From IMG/VR virus record IMGVR_UViG_3300025327_000120, positions 1 through 30,512 of that record: a stretch of DNA of 30,512 bases, one strand, 5' to 3'. Below, one piece after another: positions 21,473-29,110 of this stretch; position 1 is the first letter of the stretch; each line of letters opens with the position of its first letter. The notes below the pieces were generated by a model. The model ran no database searches, was not told the origin of the DNA, and saw only the letters and a list, made by a program, of their open reading frames with translations. The position numbers and the translations under genes are program-made. The DNA comes from a virus.

Positions 21473-21970
21473 ATGGCTTTCAAATATTCCATCATCATCA
21501 GTGGCGCTTCTGCAACAACGGGCACGATCCAGACCGGATCTTTTGCTGTGCTCAAACCTGCTACCACGGCCGGGGATCCTGGTTCCGTCTGCGGAGTTTC
21601 TGAAATCTCCCTCTCTGGCGAGTCGACTGGCTCGTTGGTCTGGAGAAACGCTCTACAGCGGTCGCAGACTACCACCATCGCCGCAGCCACGGTCCCTGCT
21701 TCACTTAGTCCCTTCGCTCCTGCGGCGGGCTCCACCTCTGATGGTGGAAGCGTTGCTGTGGCTAGCGCGCCGACGGCAGCCTCTGCTGGTGGTGTGCTTC
21801 TGCACCTGGGCTTCAACACCTTCGGTGGGGTCTATCGCTGGGTGGCGCCTCCAGGGAGTGAAATCCTCGTGACGACTGCCGCTGATGCTGAGACAGGTGT
21901 TGGCCTGGTCATGTGGAGCGTCTCTGGATCGCCCTTGGTGAGCGGGCACATCATCTTCGAAGAGCTGTAA
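21473..21970 (+). CDS. Beta-rich structural protein, first of a tandem pair, 165 aa
   Basis: TAGGAGAAAC precedes ATG 21473. The protein is Ser/Ala/Thr rich and strand rich, and it ends in a sequence alike in layout to the next gene: [FY]-x6-[APL]-P-P/E-G-S-E-I/C-x-V-x-T...M-x-W...H-x-x-x-x-x-E-E-L. The pair probably arose by duplication. A decoration or tail surface role is likely. No enzymatic motif is seen. Confidence 0.55.
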   Translation: MAFKYSIIISGASATTGTIQTGSFAVLKPATTAGDPGSVCGVSEISLSGESTGSLVWRNALQRSQTTTIAAATVPASLSPFAPAAGSTSDGGSVAVASAPTAASAGGVLLHLGFNTFGGVYRWVAPPGSEILVTTAADAETGVGLVMWSVSGSPLVSGHIIFEEL

Positions 21971-21973
21971 AGA

Positions 21974-21993
21974 AGAGGCCGTAAGTGGCCTCT
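21974..21993 (+). promoter_or_regulatory. Hairpin that covers the ribosome site and start codon of the next gene
   Basis: AGAGGCC (21974-21980) pairs perfectly with GGCCTCT (21987-21993) across GTAAGT. The GTG start (21985-21987) is in the loop/stem junction and the only Shine-Dalgarno-like bases (AGAAGAGG, ending 21978) are in the 5' arm. Ribosomes coming off the upstream gene (stop at 21970) would open it, so this may couple the two genes. Confidence 0.5.
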
Positions 21994-22425
21994 GGCATCT
22001 ACACAGCCCAAACGAGTGGGCAGGCTCCACTCATTTTCCAACTAGCCACTAAAACTCTGCCCTCAGATCCCAAGACACTTTTGCTCTTTGAGATCAATGC
22101 AAGTGGGGAGAACATAAGCGGCTCCGCCTCTTTCCCTGTGATCTCTCGACCAGCAGTTTCAGGGGTGGCCTCCTCTACGCTACCTGTGGTGTCCCTGAAT
22201 CATAGTGGTGCTATTCTGAGTCAAGCTGCTCCGGCGGTGGCATTTTCTTCTCCACCCACCCTGCCCCCGGTAAGTAGTGGACCATTCTACCTGCCAATCA
22301 TCTTTGATATTCGCCTTCCTGAGGGAAGTGAGTGTATCGTCCAGACTTCCAATGTGCTTCTCCTCTACGCAGCCGCGAGCGGTGGACATACCTGGACTGC
22401 TGGAATGACCTGGGAGGAGCTGTAG
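21985..22425 (+). CDS. Beta-rich structural protein, second of a tandem pair, 146 aa
   Basis: The GTG start at 21985 is the first start in the frame after the upstream stop. The product shares its C-terminal pattern with the 21473 gene (IFDIRLPEGSECIVQTSNVLLLYAAASGGHT...EEL) and its general Ser/Pro-rich strand layout, but is shorter. A tandem duplication followed by divergence is the simplest reading. The role is probably the same surface structure. The start is masked by the hairpin at 21974-21993. Confidence 0.55.
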   Translation: MASGIYTAQTSGQAPLIFQLATKTLPSDPKTLLLFEINASGENISGSASFPVISRPAVSGVASSTLPVVSLNHSGAILSQAAPAVAFSSPPTLPPVSSGPFYLPIIFDIRLPEGSECIVQTSNVLLLYAAASGGHTWTAGMTWEEL

Positions 22426-23562
22426 GTGTCGAGGAAGAGTAGACGGAATTACCAGATTCAAAGCACCATGGTCCACCGTGGCCGAGTGAGTGGCGGACTT
22501 CCGTTCGCACAACAAACCCTCTCCTATGTGGTCGAGGCGCCGGATTGGTATCAAGACACCTTCTCTGGTGTCTTTCCTCCTTTGATGGACATTGCAGAAG
22601 GGGCTTGCCCACCGCCTGAGAATACTGGATCAGGGCAGGATTGTTTTAGAACGAGGGCATACGAAATACCAGAGGCATTTCCTCACGCTGAAGCTTCAAA
22701 GCGTCTTGCTGCTTATGAGGCTGCAACTGCAACTCGGCTAGGACTACCACATACTTTTGTGGACTTCATCAATGACGAGACACCGCTATTCATCTCCCAG
22801 ACCATTGAGACAAAATCACCGATCGAGTGGGCTATCTGGAGGCGGAGGTGGGCGCAGTGGGGAGCTGGGGAACTGACGGCCCCTTCGCGCTTCCCTGCAT
22901 TCATCAATGCCACTGTCTACAGTGCCGACTCCTGCACGTTGCTCTCTGAGATCCAAAGACACATGCTGGAGCCGGTGATTGATAATGGTGTGAGCTGGAC
23001 GATGTGGACACAGGATGAGGTTTTGAAATATCTGAACACTCGCCTGAGTCGCTTCATGATGGAGACGGGACTCATTAATGAGATCACAACCATCCCTGCA
23101 ACCGCTGGAACGGGGGAATATAACTACCCAACCGATCTCATCGAGAGTCGCCGCGTCGCGTGGGATGACGGTGCAACGGTGGCGGTGCTGCCACGGATAG
23201 ATCCGTATCAGCTTGACAACGCCAGACCAGGGTGGCAAGCGGAACAGGACACACCGGAGAATGTCATCGAGGAGCCGAGGGAGCCGCTATCCTTCCGCCT
23301 GGCGCCAACGCCAGACGTGAGTGGGAACGTGGATTTGGTCTACATCGCTGCCCCGACAGAGATCACCTCTGCCTGCGCTCCTATCCCCTTCCCTTGCCAA
23401 TACGCATGGGCTATCAAGTATGGTGTCATGGCAGATATGCTCAACAAGGAGGGAGAGGCTCAAGATCAGGAGCGGGCGACATTCTGCGAGCGACGCTATA
23501 GCGAAGGTGTGGAGTTGGCAAGGATGCTCATCAATAAGGGAGTTAGCAGTGGCGCTGCCTAG
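22426..23562 (+). CDS. Two-part virion protein with C-terminal connector-like half
   Basis: This 378-residue protein has an N-terminal part (1-170) with no recognised family, tryptophan-rich near 128-145 (IEWAIWRRRWAQWG). The C-terminal part (185-375) has a helix (TQDEVLKYLNTRLSRFMMETG), strands (YNYPTDLIESRRVAWDDG; VDLVYIAAPTEI) and a closing helix set (AWAIKYGVMADMLNKEG...YSEGVELARML). It matches the order seen in 20468-21157. The GTG start abuts the previous stop. A portal-proximal adaptor is inferred. The extra N-terminal part may contact other tail components. Confidence 0.55.
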   Translation: MSRKSRRNYQIQSTMVHRGRVSGGLPFAQQTLSYVVEAPDWYQDTFSGVFPPLMDIAEGACPPPENTGSGQDCFRTRAYEIPEAFPHAEASKRLAAYEAATATRLGLPHTFVDFINDETPLFISQTIETKSPIEWAIWRRRWAQWGAGELTAPSRFPAFINATVYSADSCTLLSEIQRHMLEPVIDNGVSWTMWTQDEVLKYLNTRLSRFMMETGLINEITTIPATAGTGEYNYPTDLIESRRVAWDDGATVAVLPRIDPYQLDNARPGWQAEQDTPENVIEEPREPLSFRLAPTPDVSGNVDLVYIAAPTEITSACAPIPFPCQYAWAIKYGVMADMLNKEGEAQDQERATFCERRYSEGVELARMLINKGVSSGAA

Positions 23563-24262
23563 TGATCTCTCTGGCCTACAGGTGTGGTATAAGGCATCCA
23601 CCCTGGCGCTCAGTAGTGGTAACCCTGTGAGCAGCTGGCTCGATTCCTCTGGGAATGGGCGCACGATTCAGCAAAGCAACGCCTCGCTCCAGCCAATTTT
23701 TCAGACGGGCCTGAGCGGCATCTCCGTAGGTAAAGCAGTGAGGTTTGATGGTACAGACGACTTCATGCAGACGGTGGCAGGGGTGAATTGGAGCACCATC
23801 TTCGGAGCGCTCAACTACACGCTCTTCGCGCTCGTGAATTTCCGAACCGCCAGCGGTACGGGAGAAGTCTTCACTGATGGGAATGGCGTGATTGGGATGA
23901 GATCGGTGGTCTCATCTGGAGTGCTTCAGGCATTCCAGAGTCCGGATCTTGTGAACACTGGGACACTTGTGGTGGGAGCTTGGGAGAAGTGCCTCGTGAT
24001 GCGGAGAAATGTCTCCGCTGGTATCTTCGTCGGTGTGGACAACTTCGCAGATGCAGGGCTCAACTCCACGGGCTCAACGGGGAATCCGGCGACTGCACGC
24101 ATTCGCTTGGGGCAGGTATCTGCCTCGGATCAGTTTGATGTGGTGGAGGCTTTTGGGTTCAATCGAGCGCTCACCGAAGCAGAGCGCCTTCAGATGAGTG
24201 ATTACTTGGACACGCTGATCTCTTCCTCTGGTAGTGGTACTGGAATTGTGCTGGTTCTCTAA
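23549..24262 (+). CDS. Concanavalin/LamG-type lectin-like protein, 237 aa
   Basis: The sequence LSGLQVWYKAS, VSSWLDSSGNGRTIQQSN, PIFQTG and KAVRFDGTDDFM is the classic opening of a LamG_3/ConA-like domain. The strands continue with FALVNFRT and IFVGVDNF, then a terminal EAFGFNRALTEAERLQMSDYLD helix-strand end. It probably binds a host glycan or caps a fibre. The GTG at 23549 was chosen because AAGGGAG lies at correct spacing and the domain begins right after; the longer frame overlaps the upstream gene. It overlaps that gene by 14 nt. Confidence 0.78.
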   Translation: MALPSDLSGLQVWYKASTLALSSGNPVSSWLDSSGNGRTIQQSNASLQPIFQTGLSGISVGKAVRFDGTDDFMQTVAGVNWSTIFGALNYTLFALVNFRTASGTGEVFTDGNGVIGMRSVVSSGVLQAFQSPDLVNTGTLVVGAWEKCLVMRRNVSAGIFVGVDNFADAGLNSTGSTGNPATARIRLGQVSASDQFDVVEAFGFNRALTEAERLQMSDYLDTLISSSGSGTGIVLVL

Positions 24263-26436
24263 TGACTGACTATCGGAACATCCGCTTCCGCTTGGACAAC
24301 CTAGGTCTAGACTTGCTGCACACAGCAGACAACATCGACCCTGGAAAGTACACGCGGCTTCAGAATGTATTCTCCCAGCGCGATGGTGAGATGTCCACGC
24401 GCCTTGGCACGTCACCATTCCTGTCAGTGAGCCCTGGGAGTCCGATTCACTCGATGCGCCGCATTGGCGACTCCACCCTTGTGCTCGGCTCCTCTGATGA
24501 TCTTTATGTGAATGCTGCGCTGGTGTCGAGTGGGTGGAGTGGGGATCCGCTCTCTCTCGTGCGCTTCCGTCCGAGCAACAGCTCCGATCAGTGGATGTAC
24601 ATTGGTGACTCCGCAAAGATGCGGAAGGTCAAAGCGGATGGGACAGAGTTCCTCTGGGGCATCGTGCGTCCCTCGGTGGCGCCTACTCTTACTGTCAATG
24701 CTCCAGGGACTGGAGCTCAGGACTCTACTGTAGCCGGAGCGATTCCCTATTCTTACAAGTACACCTACTACTCCACCGCGACAGGAGCGGAGAGTAATCC
24801 TTCTGATGAGAGCGCCTCCGTGGCTGCAAATACAGAGTCAATCACTGTCGCCGTCATTGCCTCTGCTGATCCTCAGGTGACGAACATTCGCATCTACCGC
24901 AAGGGTGGGACACAGGTTAGTGATTTTGTATTCGTAACACAAACGAGCAATGGCACTGGCGGGTACGTGGATGCCGCCTCGGATATTGCCCTGGCGCAGA
25001 ATGACTCCCTGAGGGATGACAATGATGTCCCCTTCACTACTGTTGACACCAATGGCACGACTCTCTTTGGCACACCACTTTCCAAGGTATGGGGGCCCTT
25101 CATCGGAAAGTACATCATGGCCTGTGGGGACCCAGTAAGACCTGGGTTTATCTACTGGACCAACACCGATCGCCCGGAGAGCGCCTCTTCAGCCAACAAC
25201 GTGCAGGTGACCAATCCCTCAGAGCCTCTCCTCAATGGTTTCATCTTTGCATCAAACCCCTATGTGTGGACACGGGATAATCTTTACACCTTGGACTTCG
25301 GCGGACCAAATGCTCTTCCCACCTTCATCCCTCGCTTAGTTCCAATTGGGATTGGTATCACTGGACCTAATTCATTCACACCAAACGGTCCTGGGTTTGT
25401 GTTCTTCAAGTCTAAGGATGGGATCTATGTCACCGACTGCCAGAACACGCTGGACAGCATAACTGATGACTCCCTTCGGCCTATCTTCAGGGGGGAGTCA
25501 ACTGGGCCATTTGCGCCTGTGGACAACTCTCAAGAAGACCGTCTCCGGATGGAGGTAGTGCAGCAAGAGTTGCACTTCTGGTATCTGGACACTCAAGGGG
25601 AGCCACAGCATTTGTTCCTGGATCTCCTGAGAAAACGCTGGCAGCAGTATAAGAACTCAACCAGTGTGCGCTTCTTCATGGGATATGCGGATGAGAACCA
25701 ACCGCAGCATCGCCTCCTTCTCGGTGGGGATGATGGAGTGGTCTATGAGGCAAATACTGGGATCTTCGATATCGACACGGCGGTGGCGGGGAACTTCCGA
25801 ACGCACTCTCTAGATGCGGAATTGCCACAGACATTGAAAGAGTTTGGGAACGTAATCATCGACATCGACCCCAAGGATGCAACGATCACAGTCACCCCTT
25901 ATCTCAACTCTGAGGCCACTGCGCTGGCGCCTACGGTCATCACTGGTGCGGGACGGAGGAAGATACCAATAAGCCTCACTGACACTTATGCGTATAGCCT
26001 GGCGCTGGATTTCAGCTGGAGCGGCCCGGCCACCTTCTACCAGTATGAAATCCTCTTCAGAGTAGACGAGGAAGCACTTAAACACTGGGAGATGCCGGAG
26101 ACCTCTCATGGCATCGCCGGGTGGATGCATGTGCGAGACGCCTACTTCTGCCTCCGCTCTACTGCAGATGTGACCTTCACCCACACCATTGATGGCCTGG
26201 TGAAGACCTACACTCTGGCCTCCACGGGCGGGGATAGGCGCAGAATCTACGTCCGCCTCGCACCGACCAGGGGGAAGGTCTTTAGGTATGCGCTGGATTC
26301 GAGCGCGGACTTCAGGCTCTATGGCGAGGACTCTCAGCTCAATGTGAAGGGATGGAATGATACTGGGTATAAGCCCATCTTCCCATTCACTGCGCCGGGC
26401 TATGCACCCTTCTTGCGTAAAGAGGCAGGCACGTAA
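24262..26436 (+). CDS. Large tail nozzle/stabilisation-like protein, 724 aa
   Basis: The start overlaps the lectin stop by one base (TAATG). The protein is made of repeated strand-turn units typical of a beta-propeller or beta-sandwich: MRRIGDSTLVLGSSDDLY, QWMYIGDSAKMRKVKADG, PGFIYWTNTDRPES, PYVWTRDNLYTL, RLLLGGDDGVVYEANTG. Near 150-240 is an Ig/FN3-like insert (IPYSYKYTYYSTATGAESNPS...NIRIYRKG). Size and position after the connectors fit the nozzle of podoviruses (T7 gp12 or P22 gp10 type), which seals the tail end. Family match is inferred by pattern only. Confidence 0.6.
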   Translation: MTDYRNIRFRLDNLGLDLLHTADNIDPGKYTRLQNVFSQRDGEMSTRLGTSPFLSVSPGSPIHSMRRIGDSTLVLGSSDDLYVNAALVSSGWSGDPLSLVRFRPSNSSDQWMYIGDSAKMRKVKADGTEFLWGIVRPSVAPTLTVNAPGTGAQDSTVAGAIPYSYKYTYYSTATGAESNPSDESASVAANTESITVAVIASADPQVTNIRIYRKGGTQVSDFVFVTQTSNGTGGYVDAASDIALAQNDSLRDDNDVPFTTVDTNGTTLFGTPLSKVWGPFIGKYIMACGDPVRPGFIYWTNTDRPESASSANNVQVTNPSEPLLNGFIFASNPYVWTRDNLYTLDFGGPNALPTFIPRLVPIGIGITGPNSFTPNGPGFVFFKSKDGIYVTDCQNTLDSITDDSLRPIFRGESTGPFAPVDNSQEDRLRMEVVQQELHFWYLDTQGEPQHLFLDLLRKRWQQYKNSTSVRFFMGYADENQPQHRLLLGGDDGVVYEANTGIFDIDTAVAGNFRTHSLDAELPQTLKEFGNVIIDIDPKDATITVTPYLNSEATALAPTVITGAGRRKIPISLTDTYAYSLALDFSWSGPATFYQYEILFRVDEEALKHWEMPETSHGIAGWMHVRDAYFCLRSTADVTFTHTIDGLVKTYTLASTGGDRRRIYVRLAPTRGKVFRYALDSSADFRLYGEDSQLNVKGWNDTGYKPIFPFTAPGYAPFLRKEAGT

Positions 26437-26870
26437 TGGCACGCAACGACGACCGCAGAGTCATCCAGATCAAGGCGGACAGGGAGGGGAAGCCTCAGCT
26501 ATTTGACGTGCAGGACGCGATAAGGCAGCTCAGTGAGATGGTCTACAAGCTGGAGGGGCGGGTCGGGCAGGTTGAGTTGCGAGATGGGCTTAAGATTGTT
26601 GAGGATACCGTGAACCCCCTCAGTCTGAGTAGCAGGAATATCACCTTTGCTAACTTTAACATCTTCTTCGGCGCCTCCTCAAATTTACTCACCACTGCTG
26701 ATGTTTACTTCGCCAGTGGGGCGCTGCTGAATGGCGAACAGTGGAATGCCACACACACGGTGGTCACCATCATCAAGCTTGATGCAGCGGGTGGGATTAA
26801 GTTCTTCTCCGACACCGACCTCACAGTGGGGCAGCCCTTTGTCCCGACGCAAGTAGGGAGCTTCCCCTAA
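26436..26870 (+). CDS. Protein with N-terminal coiled coil, 144 aa
   Basis: Residues 25-50 (DVQDAIRQLSEMVYKLEGRV) form a heptad-like helix, so the protein is probably oligomeric. The C-terminal half is strand rich (NITFANFNIFFGAS, THTVVTIIKLDAAGGIKFFSD). Short coiled coil plus beta head is the pattern of small tail spikes or fibre-associated proteins. ATG 26436 overlaps the preceding stop by one base. Promoter 26872-26901 begins immediately after its stop. Confidence 0.55.
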   Translation: MARNDDRRVIQIKADREGKPQLFDVQDAIRQLSEMVYKLEGRVGQVELRDGLKIVEDTVNPLSLSSRNITFANFNIFFGASSNLLTTADVYFASGALLNGEQWNATHTVVTIIKLDAAGGIKFFSDTDLTVGQPFVPTQVGSFP

Positions 26871-26871
26871 G

Positions 26872-26901
26872 TTGCTATTCAGTCTGGAGTTGTAGTATAA
26901 T
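26872..26901 (+). promoter_or_regulatory. Sigma70-type promoter upstream of the internal-protein genes
   Basis: TTGCTA (26872-26877, four of six) and a perfect TATAAT (26896-26901) are 18 nt apart. The predicted start near 26908 is only about 3 nt before the next ATG, so that message would be nearly leaderless. The GGAG at 26902-26905 would be used only by read-through transcripts from upstream. Confidence 0.65.
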
Positions 26902-26910
26902 GGAGCTACA

Positions 26911-27087
26911 ATGGATCCCAACGGACGGTGCCACATTTGCCAGGAGAGCACGCCCATTCGTTACTGTCCAATCTGTGACCACTGGTTCTGTGACCAATGT
27001 CGAGGGAAGTATTGGGAGCGAGGCTTCGCGGCGGTGATGGAGTTGGTCAAGGGGCGAAGTGGCCCTGATTGTTGTGGAGTGATCTAA
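26911..27087 (+). CDS. Small zinc-finger protein, 58 aa
   Basis: Cysteines follow C7-x2-C10-x8-C19-x2-C22-x4-C27-x2-C30 with a CC pair at 54-55 (CHIC, CPICDHWFCDQC, DCCG). The CPICxHWFCxxC core with a following helix (YWERGFAAVMELV) is common in small proteins of environmental phages, and resembles a RING or treble-clef zinc fold. Function unknown. ATG 26911 has GGAG five bases upstream. The stop overlaps the next start (TAATG). Confidence 0.65.
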   Translation: MDPNGRCHICQESTPIRYCPICDHWFCDQCRGKYWERGFAAVMELVKGRSGPDCCGVI

Positions 27088-28301
27088 TGGGTTTCTGGGA
27101 TATCGCAAAGAGAGTTGCCCTTGGCGCAGCGACTGGTGGGCTGAGCCACGTCAAGGACATCAGGGACGCTACGAAGAAGCGCAAGGATAAGGGGACGTCT
27201 GCGAAGGCGCCTGAGGCTGAGGCCCAGCAAGCTCCTGCCCCTGGAGGACCCTCGATTGAGCAGTTGATGGCCATTGATCCCTCCATCTCCCGTGGGCAGT
27301 GGGAGGCTCAAATGGCAGAGCAACAGGCGGAGGGAGGCTTCGATCCGAACTGTCCGCCTGATCGGCCATTCAAGTCAGGGCGACCCATCCAGGGGGCAGC
27401 AGGACCAGTTGACAACTGCGTGGAGAAGCGTGAGAACTGCCCTCCAGGATTCAGGGTTATCGGCTCCGATGACAGGGGCGACGCGCGATGCTTGCCTGGA
27501 GATGCTAGGGAGTTTGGCGGACCTGGCGGTGGTGGTGGGCGCGGTGGTCGCGGCGGAGGTCCTGGAGGCGACGCAGGCATGCCCGGTGGGAACATGTGGG
27601 GTGGCTACGATGACATGACCGGCCAGGCCATGAGCCAGCTCTACGGTACACCCTTCTACGGCCCGGAAGAGGGGATGCTCAGGGACTACTATGCTGGGAT
27701 CATGGGGAAGAAGTGGGATCCCACGAGTGGGCAGTATGTGGACACTGGATCAACCGCTCAGCTGGCGGCTGCGACGGGCGCCGAGCAGAATGCCCTTCGA
27801 GAGAGTATCGAAGGGCAGGTTCAGCAGGTCATGCAGACGATGCCACCGGGCGGGCAGCGGGATAAGATGATCGCGGACCTTCGAGCGCAGCAACAGTCAC
27901 TCGCAGCACAGTCACGGCAGGGCGCGATTCAAGGGGCCACGGCAGGACTCACTGACCTCTACGGGCGGCGCCTTGATGTTGCAGGGAATGTCCTGGGCCA
28001 AGGCACTGAGCGGTTTGGAATTGAAACCACGCGGCGTGGGCAGGACATTGGCTTTGACATCGCACAGCTCGAAGACAAGACACGTCGGGAGCTTGGTCTT
28101 GGTGAGCTTGGACTGCAGAGGGAGCGATTCGGTTTTGAGACCGGCACCGCCTTCCCCTGGGAGCAGAAGAAGTTCATGCTGGAGCAAAAGCAGCGTGGTC
28201 AAGAAGGGAAGTCTGCACAACAGCAGTCCAGACGAGCGGGCACAATGAGTGCCCTGGGCACTGTGGCCTCCATTGGAGGCACCGTGGCGATTGCTCTGTG
28301 A
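27087..28301 (+). CDS. Putative internal virion (ejection) protein with Cys motifs, 404 aa
   Basis: The N-terminus (1-20) is hydrophobic and Gly-rich (ALGAATGGL), followed by a basic/acidic linker. Residues 89-111 and 118-135 hold two cysteine pairs (CPPD...NC and CPPGFR...RC); the second spacing is C-x16-C. A Gly-rich hinge (142-170) precedes a long Gln/Ala/Arg helical region (230-390). This layout of small hydrophobic start, flexible middle and long helices is common in internal proteins ejected with DNA. The start is ATG 27087 because GGAG lies upstream and the first residues fit. The pattern is an inference, not a family match. Confidence 0.55.
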   Translation: MGFWDIAKRVALGAATGGLSHVKDIRDATKKRKDKGTSAKAPEAEAQQAPAPGGPSIEQLMAIDPSISRGQWEAQMAEQQAEGGFDPNCPPDRPFKSGRPIQGAAGPVDNCVEKRENCPPGFRVIGSDDRGDARCLPGDAREFGGPGGGGGRGGRGGGPGGDAGMPGGNMWGGYDDMTGQAMSQLYGTPFYGPEEGMLRDYYAGIMGKKWDPTSGQYVDTGSTAQLAAATGAEQNALRESIEGQVQQVMQTMPPGGQRDKMIADLRAQQQSLAAQSRQGAIQGATAGLTDLYGRRLDVAGNVLGQGTERFGIETTRRGQDIGFDIAQLEDKTRRELGLGELGLQRERFGFETGTAFPWEQKKFMLEQKQRGQEGKSAQQQSRRAGTMSALGTVASIGGTVAIAL

Positions 28302-29110
28302 TGCTCAAGGAGAAGGTTGACGCTGCGGTTGGGTTGATTCAAGAGGTGGTGGAAGAGCACGTGAATCCAGTGGTGATGTCCAGTTTCGGGAAGGACTCAA
28401 TGGTGCTTCTGGACTTGGTGAAGAGAGCTGGGTTTCGCCTTCCGATTCTCTTCTTCAAGGAGTCCTACTTCCCCAGGAAGTACCACTTCGCCAATCAGGT
28501 GATCGAGGCGAATGACTATGTGGTCTATGACTACCCACCTCTAGAGACGGCATTCTTTAAGCGAAACGGGAAGGTTGAGGTGTATAACTTCTACCAGTCC
28601 GTGAACAAGCCCATTGGATTGCCAACTGGGATCAAGGTGCCAAAGGCAGGGGAGGATTACCTCTGTGCGCTGTCTGCCCTCTACGGTAAGCCGACTGGGA
28701 CATATGACTTCCAATGGGATGCTGCATTCATCGGGCACAAGGCCACGGATGTGGATCCCCTCCTTGGTCCTGTTCCTATCCATAATGATCGCGTGGAGGC
28801 ACCTGAGGAGCTGCATCTGGCTTTTCCCCTGAGGAGCTTCACTGATGCAGACATCTGGGAGTATCACTTAGAGAACCACCTGCCGATAAACCGGCAGCGG
28901 TATAATGAGGCTGATAACTGGAGGGAGTTTGATGATGTCACCTACAATCCTGACTACTTCCCAGCCTGCACAGCGTGCATGGACTTGGACCAGGGTACTA
29001 AGGTCTACTGTCCAAAGGTTGGAGCGATGGTCGAGAGCGTTTCATCGCAACTACGTGATATGAACAATACCTCCCTACCTGCGTACATGACTGAAGTTGA
29101 GGTGAAGTAA
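28301..29110 (+). CDS. PP-loop ATPase, PAPS-reductase-like
   Basis: The 269-residue product has the N-type ATP pyrophosphatase motif SSFGKDS (27-33; consensus SGGKDS) at the end of a strand (NPVVMSSFGKDSMVLLDLV, split here). Helix-strand repeats follow (RLPILFFKESYFPRKY) and a downstream AFPLRSFTDADIWEY as in PAPS reductase and related enzymes. A CTAC...C...C cluster near 222-238 could bind metal or act as redox cysteines. The enzyme class uses an adenylated sulfur donor or activates a substrate by AMP. The start is ATG 28301 (TGATG with the upstream stop); GTG 28298 is an alternative. Its place between two internal-protein genes is unusual. Confidence 0.72.
   Translation: MLKEKVDAAVGLIQEVVEEHVNPVVMSSFGKDSMVLLDLVKRAGFRLPILFFKESYFPRKYHFANQVIEANDYVVYDYPPLETAFFKRNGKVEVYNFYQSVNKPIGLPTGIKVPKAGEDYLCALSALYGKPTGTYDFQWDAAFIGHKATDVDPLLGPVPIHNDRVEAPEELHLAFPLRSFTDADIWEYHLENHLPINRQRYNEADNWREFDDVTYNPDYFPACTACMDLDQGTKVYCPKVGAMVESVSSQLRDMNNTSLPAYMTEVEVK

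Noticed and set aside
23588-23593. TATAAG preceded by TGTGG
   Set aside because: Inside the lectin-like gene and no -35 box at 17-18 nt.
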